Source: Dysgonamonadaceae bacterium
GTDB taxonomy: Bacteria > Bacteroidota > Bacteroidia > Bacteroidales > Azobacteroidaceae
Direction of reading: 5' to 3'
DNA: 8,136 nt
NCBI GenBank assembly: GCA_031282925.1
Contig: JAITCT010000148.1
Coordinates: 1-8,136 of the forward strand
Position numbers and translations under genes: made by a program. The notes under the pieces are model-generated. The model was not told where the DNA came from. It made no database searches and was given only the letters and a program-made list of their open reading frames with translations. Numbering within the stretch: position 1 is the stretch's first letter; each line of letters starts with the position of its first letter. This document shows, one piece after another, positions 5,143 through 8,136 of this stretch.

Positions 5143-6450
5143 TTATTCCGTTTTTTTGATTATCCAATAAGTAATCAGCGGCAGCACAAATGTTACCGGC
5201 ATTACAAGGTTGGCTGAAAAAAAGGATGTTCCAAACGACATAACAAGAAAAAGAAATGAAGCAAGTCCATATCCGGTTTCCCTCTTTTTATAGAAAAAGA
5301 CCATCAGGTATATGAACAATACCAAATTCAAAAAAGTTCCCAAATAGCCATATCGCAGTAACAAAACAGAATAGGAAATATCTCCCGTATCCAGCTGGAC
5401 GGTTTCTCCCGACAATTCTTCCGACAAACCAATGTCAAAATCAAACATGGAACGGGTCAGTCGGGAATCTTCCGCCATCAATCCCGCACCCGTAACCATC
5501 GCTGCCGGGTTCTCCAAAAGATATTGATTGCGTTCCAGAAGATGCATGATCCGAAATGTAAATGTGGAATTTTGCATATCTTCTATATCAATTTCCGTAT
5601 CAATGACATTCCCGGACATAACGTGCTGAATATCAATGTAGGTGCGGGAATGAATAAACTTATATCCGGCAAAGGTGATCAAAAACACTAAAAATACGGA
5701 AGCAACAGTCAATATTGTTATCCTTCGTAAACGGGGGAGTTGAATAATATATCCCAATGCTGCGGCAACCATGAACGAACCAATCAAACTGCGGTGGAAT
5801 GCTCCAAGCAAAGCGACCACAAGTATAGCGGTTGTTACATATTTTACCGCTCCTTTAAACGGATTGCAATAAATTGCCATGAATACAAAGAAATGAAGCA
5901 TATCCGGCTGATTATAGAATCTCGGTATCTTCATTCCAAACAAATCCGCCGTACTTTTTGCTCCTTCATTGAGAATCATTTCATTCAAAAATATCTGAAG
6001 AATGAACAATACGGAACAAATAACCGTTACAAGGAACAAATATTTCAATAACCTTTCCATTTGCACTTTCGGCAGATTGCGGAAAACGAAACAGGCAACC
6101 CATAAAAAGTGGTAACGGCATGTCCGGATAATTTCAGTCCAACCGACGCCGATCACGAATTTATTATAAAAAATACATCCGGCCAGAAATACACAAAACA
6201 GGAGGTACAAATAAAGCAAACGGTCAAGCTTCAAATATCCTTTTATACAAAAAGCGTCAATAACTACAATCGCGAAAAGCATGATTATCGCATAATCCAT
6301 CCCTTTGGAAAAGAACATTGATTCGGTCATTTCTTCGGGGACAAGATTAAATCCGGACGTTAAAAAAAAGAAAAAGAAAAGTAGCGCCGGAATTTTATAA
6401 TTCCACACATACAACCCGATAGCTATTATGGCAATAAACAAAAAAATCAT
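5143..6450 (-). CDS. wzy: Wzy-type O-antigen polymerase/ligase-like membrane protein
   Basis: This 435-aa, very hydrophobic protein has about 12 membrane segments (for example around residues 2-15, 20-31, 52-67, 78-95, 135-155, 205-217, 221-236, 243-262, 365-387, 395-412 and 416-431). One large hydrophilic loop lies at about 265-360, rich in acidic residues and holding a GAGLMAEDSRLTR segment. That topology, a long periplasmic loop between late helices, is typical of the O-antigen polymerase and ligase superfamily, which joins repeat units on undecaprenyl pyrophosphate. GAFHRSLIGSFM (216-227) resembles the Arg-containing segment before the loop in those proteins. Sequence conservation is low in this family, so the call rests on topology and on its place between a Wzx-type flippase (26 bp upstream) and a glycosyltransferase. 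A GGAAG stands near its ATG. Ligase (WaaL) activity cannot be excluded. Confidence 0.8.
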   Translation of the reverse strand: MIFLFIAIIAIGLYVWNYKIPALLFFFFFLTSGFNLVPEEMTESMFFSKGMDYAIIMLFAIVVIDAFCIKGYLKLDRLLYLYLLFCVFLAGCIFYNKFVIGVGWTEIIRTCRYHFLWVACFVFRNLPKVQMERLLKYLFLVTVICSVLFILQIFLNEMILNEGAKSTADLFGMKIPRFYNQPDMLHFFVFMAIYCNPFKGAVKYVTTAILVVALLGAFHRSLIGSFMVAAALGYIIQLPRLRRITILTVASVFLVFLITFAGYKFIHSRTYIDIQHVMSGNVIDTEIDIEDMQNSTFTFRIMHLLERNQYLLENPAAMVTGAGLMAEDSRLTRSMFDFDIGLSEELSGETVQLDTGDISYSVLLLRYGYLGTFLNLVLFIYLMVFFYKKRETGYGLASFLFLVMSFGTSFFSANLVMPVTFVLPLITYWIIKKTE

Positions 6451-6476
6451 GCTTCCACTAAAATTTCATCATTGTT

Positions 6477-7862
6477 TTACTTCCCCCAAATACCGGTAGC
6501 TTTGTTATGTATTAATTTATGCAATTGCACCGGTGCCCATATCATGCGGGGAAAATATACAACCACCGGCGACAAAATAATCCCGACTATACCCCACGCT
6601 TTCCCAAGATACCAAACTGCCGGAATAAACAATATGATTTCCATAACGGAACTGTACACTTGCAATTGGACTTTGCCGATCCCGTTTAACGGATAAATAC
6701 AGGTATTTATCCAGCACAATGCGCAAACAAACAGACAAACGGCAGCAGACATCCCAAAAGAAATATCCAAATGGCCGGCTGTATCTTTCATCCAGTAATT
6801 AATCCAAAGGTAGTAGATAACAGGCGATAGAGCCAGGACAATAACCTGAACGGCAAGTAAACCGATAAAAAACCGGTGCAATTGGCGCACGGTTTGTTTC
6901 ATCCATTCGTAATCATTTTGTGTATAAGCGTCCGTAAAAGAACTCCAGTACGGTAAAATTATAATCCCGACGATATTCAATGCAACGGAAAAAATTTTGA
7001 ACGATATATTAAAATTGGTTACTTCTACCGGATTGGCCATCCTTTGTATCAGAAACGGCAGCGTTTGCATCACTAACAGAGAAGAACAGGATGCGATAAA
7101 AAATTTGACGCCCAAATTCATCATCCTGCCCGCCACCTTAAAATCAACGAACCGGAAGGAAGGACGCCATGCTTTATACCGGGTATTAAACAGGATAATA
7201 TTGGCAATCAGTAAAACGGCCACCGGAGCAAAACCCGTTACCCACCCTAAAGAAACCAACGAAGGCGGAACCGTTTTTGTCAGGATGAAAATGCCTGCCA
7301 GCGTCAGCAGTTGTCCCAGCATGTCAAGAAACGAAGCAATGGCAGGACGTTGATCGGCTGTTATTACCATTTTTAACAAATTCAAAATAAAAGTAAGGCA
7401 AAAAGAGATGAAAATGATCCATATCAGCGCCGAAACTTCTCCGGCATAAACCACCGGTACGGTTTTGAGTATCTTAATCCAATCCAGAAAGGGATTAACC
7501 AGACAAAACAATAAAATTAATCCCAGACATATCAGGCCGAGAATGGCATAAGTAGAACTGATATACTTTTTTGCCAGCAGATTATCGCCATGCGCTTTGG
7601 CTTCCGCCAACTTGTTTTTCATTCCGCATCCCAAACCAATATCGAACAGACCAAGCCACATTACCATCGAATAGAGCGCCAGCCAAATACCGTTCCGTTC
7701 CGGATTGACATAATTGATGGTCATTGGGATGAGTATAAAGGAAATAAGTATTGTTATGCCTTTGATTGCAAAAGACGCGGCAATATTTTTCCTGGTCAAA
7801 ACCGTCCTTTCGCATCCTTCGTTGAAATAGCGTGTTATTTTCTCCTTGATGCTGCCGATCAT
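6477..7862 (-). CDS. wzx: Wzx-type polysaccharide flippase (MOP superfamily)
   Basis: This 461-aa protein has about 12-14 hydrophobic helices spread along its length, as in the MOP/MATE exporters that flip undecaprenyl-pyrophosphate oligosaccharides across the inner membrane. The best signature is the N-terminal NGIWLALYSMVMWLGLFDIG then LGCGMKNKLAEAKA (57-90), which matches the GLFDlGLgnGlrNklaea stretch of PST-family Wzx proteins. Other helices include ALIWIIFISFCLTFILNLLK (145-164) and the C-terminal GIVGIILSPVVVYFPRMIW (424-442). A cytosolic amphipathic head (MIGSIKEKITRYFNEGCERT) precedes the first helix. Its ATG overlaps the TGA of the Wzz-like gene (ATGA, 7859-7862), implying translational coupling, and the polymerase gene follows 26 bp later. 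The substrate cannot be predicted. The choice of Wzx over a drug exporter rests on both motif and neighbours. Confidence 0.9.
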   Translation of the reverse strand: MIGSIKEKITRYFNEGCERTVLTRKNIAASFAIKGITILISFILIPMTINYVNPERNGIWLALYSMVMWLGLFDIGLGCGMKNKLAEAKAHGDNLLAKKYISSTYAILGLICLGLILLFCLVNPFLDWIKILKTVPVVYAGEVSALIWIIFISFCLTFILNLLKMVITADQRPAIASFLDMLGQLLTLAGIFILTKTVPPSLVSLGWVTGFAPVAVLLIANIILFNTRYKAWRPSFRFVDFKVAGRMMNLGVKFFIASCSSLLVMQTLPFLIQRMANPVEVTNFNISFKIFSVALNIVGIIILPYWSSFTDAYTQNDYEWMKQTVRQLHRFFIGLLAVQVIVLALSPVIYYLWINYWMKDTAGHLDISFGMSAAVCLFVCALCWINTCIYPLNGIGKVQLQVYSSVMEIILFIPAVWYLGKAWGIVGIILSPVVVYFPRMIWAPVQLHKLIHNKATGIWGK

Positions 7863-8136
7863 CTTTTCCGATTCCTCAAATAACTTCTAATAACAGGCAA
7901 AGAATAAATCGCCCCCACAGGCAACAGTCCGCCGAAAAACAGGACTACAAGTGCCACTTTCTTGGGATTCGGCGAAACAGGGGTGTTGACCGTATAAGGC
8001 TCGTCAATCACTTTCAGCTTGGGCAGCAGCGATACGGCTCTTAGCATCGTTTCTTCTCTTTTTTCAACCAAAAAAAGGTAAATGGTCTGTTGGATTTCCT
8101 GTTCCCTTTTCAAATCCCTGTATTGCCGTTCAACGG
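7859..8136 (-). CDS. Wzz-like chain-length determinant/polysaccharide co-polymerase (C-terminal fragment)
   Basis: The frame is open from the window edge (8136) to TGA at 7859, giving the last 91 or so residues; the start lies outside. The fragment begins VERQYRDLKREQEIQQTIYL, continues FLVEKREETMLRAVSLLPKL and KVIDEPYTVNTPVSPNPKK, then has one hydrophobic helix (VALVVLFFGGLLPVGAIYSL) and a short basic tail SYLRNRKR. A coiled coil with a YLFLVEKREE-type turn, a Pro-rich VIDEPY...PVSPNPKK stretch and a second membrane helix is the standard end of Wzz/PCP proteins, which set polysaccharide chain length in the inner membrane. No tyrosine kinase domain follows, unlike Wzc-type proteins, so this is a stand-alone Wzz-like type or its kinase is encoded elsewhere. 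A TTG at 8113 can be read as a start, but the frame clearly extends above it. Confidence 0.88.
   Translation of the reverse strand, partial: VERQYRDLKREQEIQQTIYLFLVEKREETMLRAVSLLPKLKVIDEPYTVNTPVSPNPKKVALVVLFFGGLLPVGAIYSLPVIRSYLRNRKR

Overview
The window reads as chromosomal DNA from a Bacteroidales-type member of the Bacteroidota. This rests on the protein families present (a signal-peptide-less SpoIID/LytB protein and a YoeB-type toxin remnant of Bacteroidota flavour), on TAnnTTTG-type promoter boxes, and on generally weak Shine-Dalgarno sequences. The species cannot be named from the sequence. Every gene I accept lies on the minus strand, so transcription runs from high to low coordinates.

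Right half (8136 to 3938): the downstream end of a surface-polysaccharide operon. In order of transcription it holds the C-terminus of a Wzz-like chain-length protein (cut by the window edge), a Wzx-type flippase whose start overlaps the wzz stop by 4 bp, a Wzy-type polymerase/ligase 26 bp later, and a GT4 glycosyltransferase about 74 bp after that. Together they fit a Wzx/Wzy pathway: the glycosyltransferase adds a sugar to a lipid-linked oligosaccharide on the cytoplasmic face, Wzx flips it, Wzy polymerises it, and Wzz sets the length. There is no repeat DNA between these genes.

Left half (3937 to 1): a series of short, probably separate transcription units. These are a 217-aa conserved protein of unknown function (2933-3586); a nucleotidyltransferase (MNT-type) ORF whose C-terminal half is a decayed antitoxin/YoeB pair read through in frame (2187-2834); a SpoIID/LytB-domain protein (486-1826); and the N-terminus of an FAD-linked oxidase of the D-lactate/glycolate dehydrogenase type (1-286, cut by the window start).

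The most unusual feature is the intergenic DNA. Each of the four gaps that follows a transcription unit is filled with a different inverted or palindromic repeat. These are two facing arrays of an 8-bp unit after spoIID (297-486), a cluster of four REP-like hairpins after the nucleotidyltransferase (1940-2153), two facing arrays of a 7-bp unit after the hypothetical gene (2874-2928), and eight palindromic 21-bp tandem units after the polysaccharide operon (3754-3921). None has a clear U-tract, so they are not textbook intrinsic terminators, but their placement suggests a role at mRNA 3' ends or at transcription-unit borders. I found no complete mobile element, CRISPR array, tRNA or rRNA.
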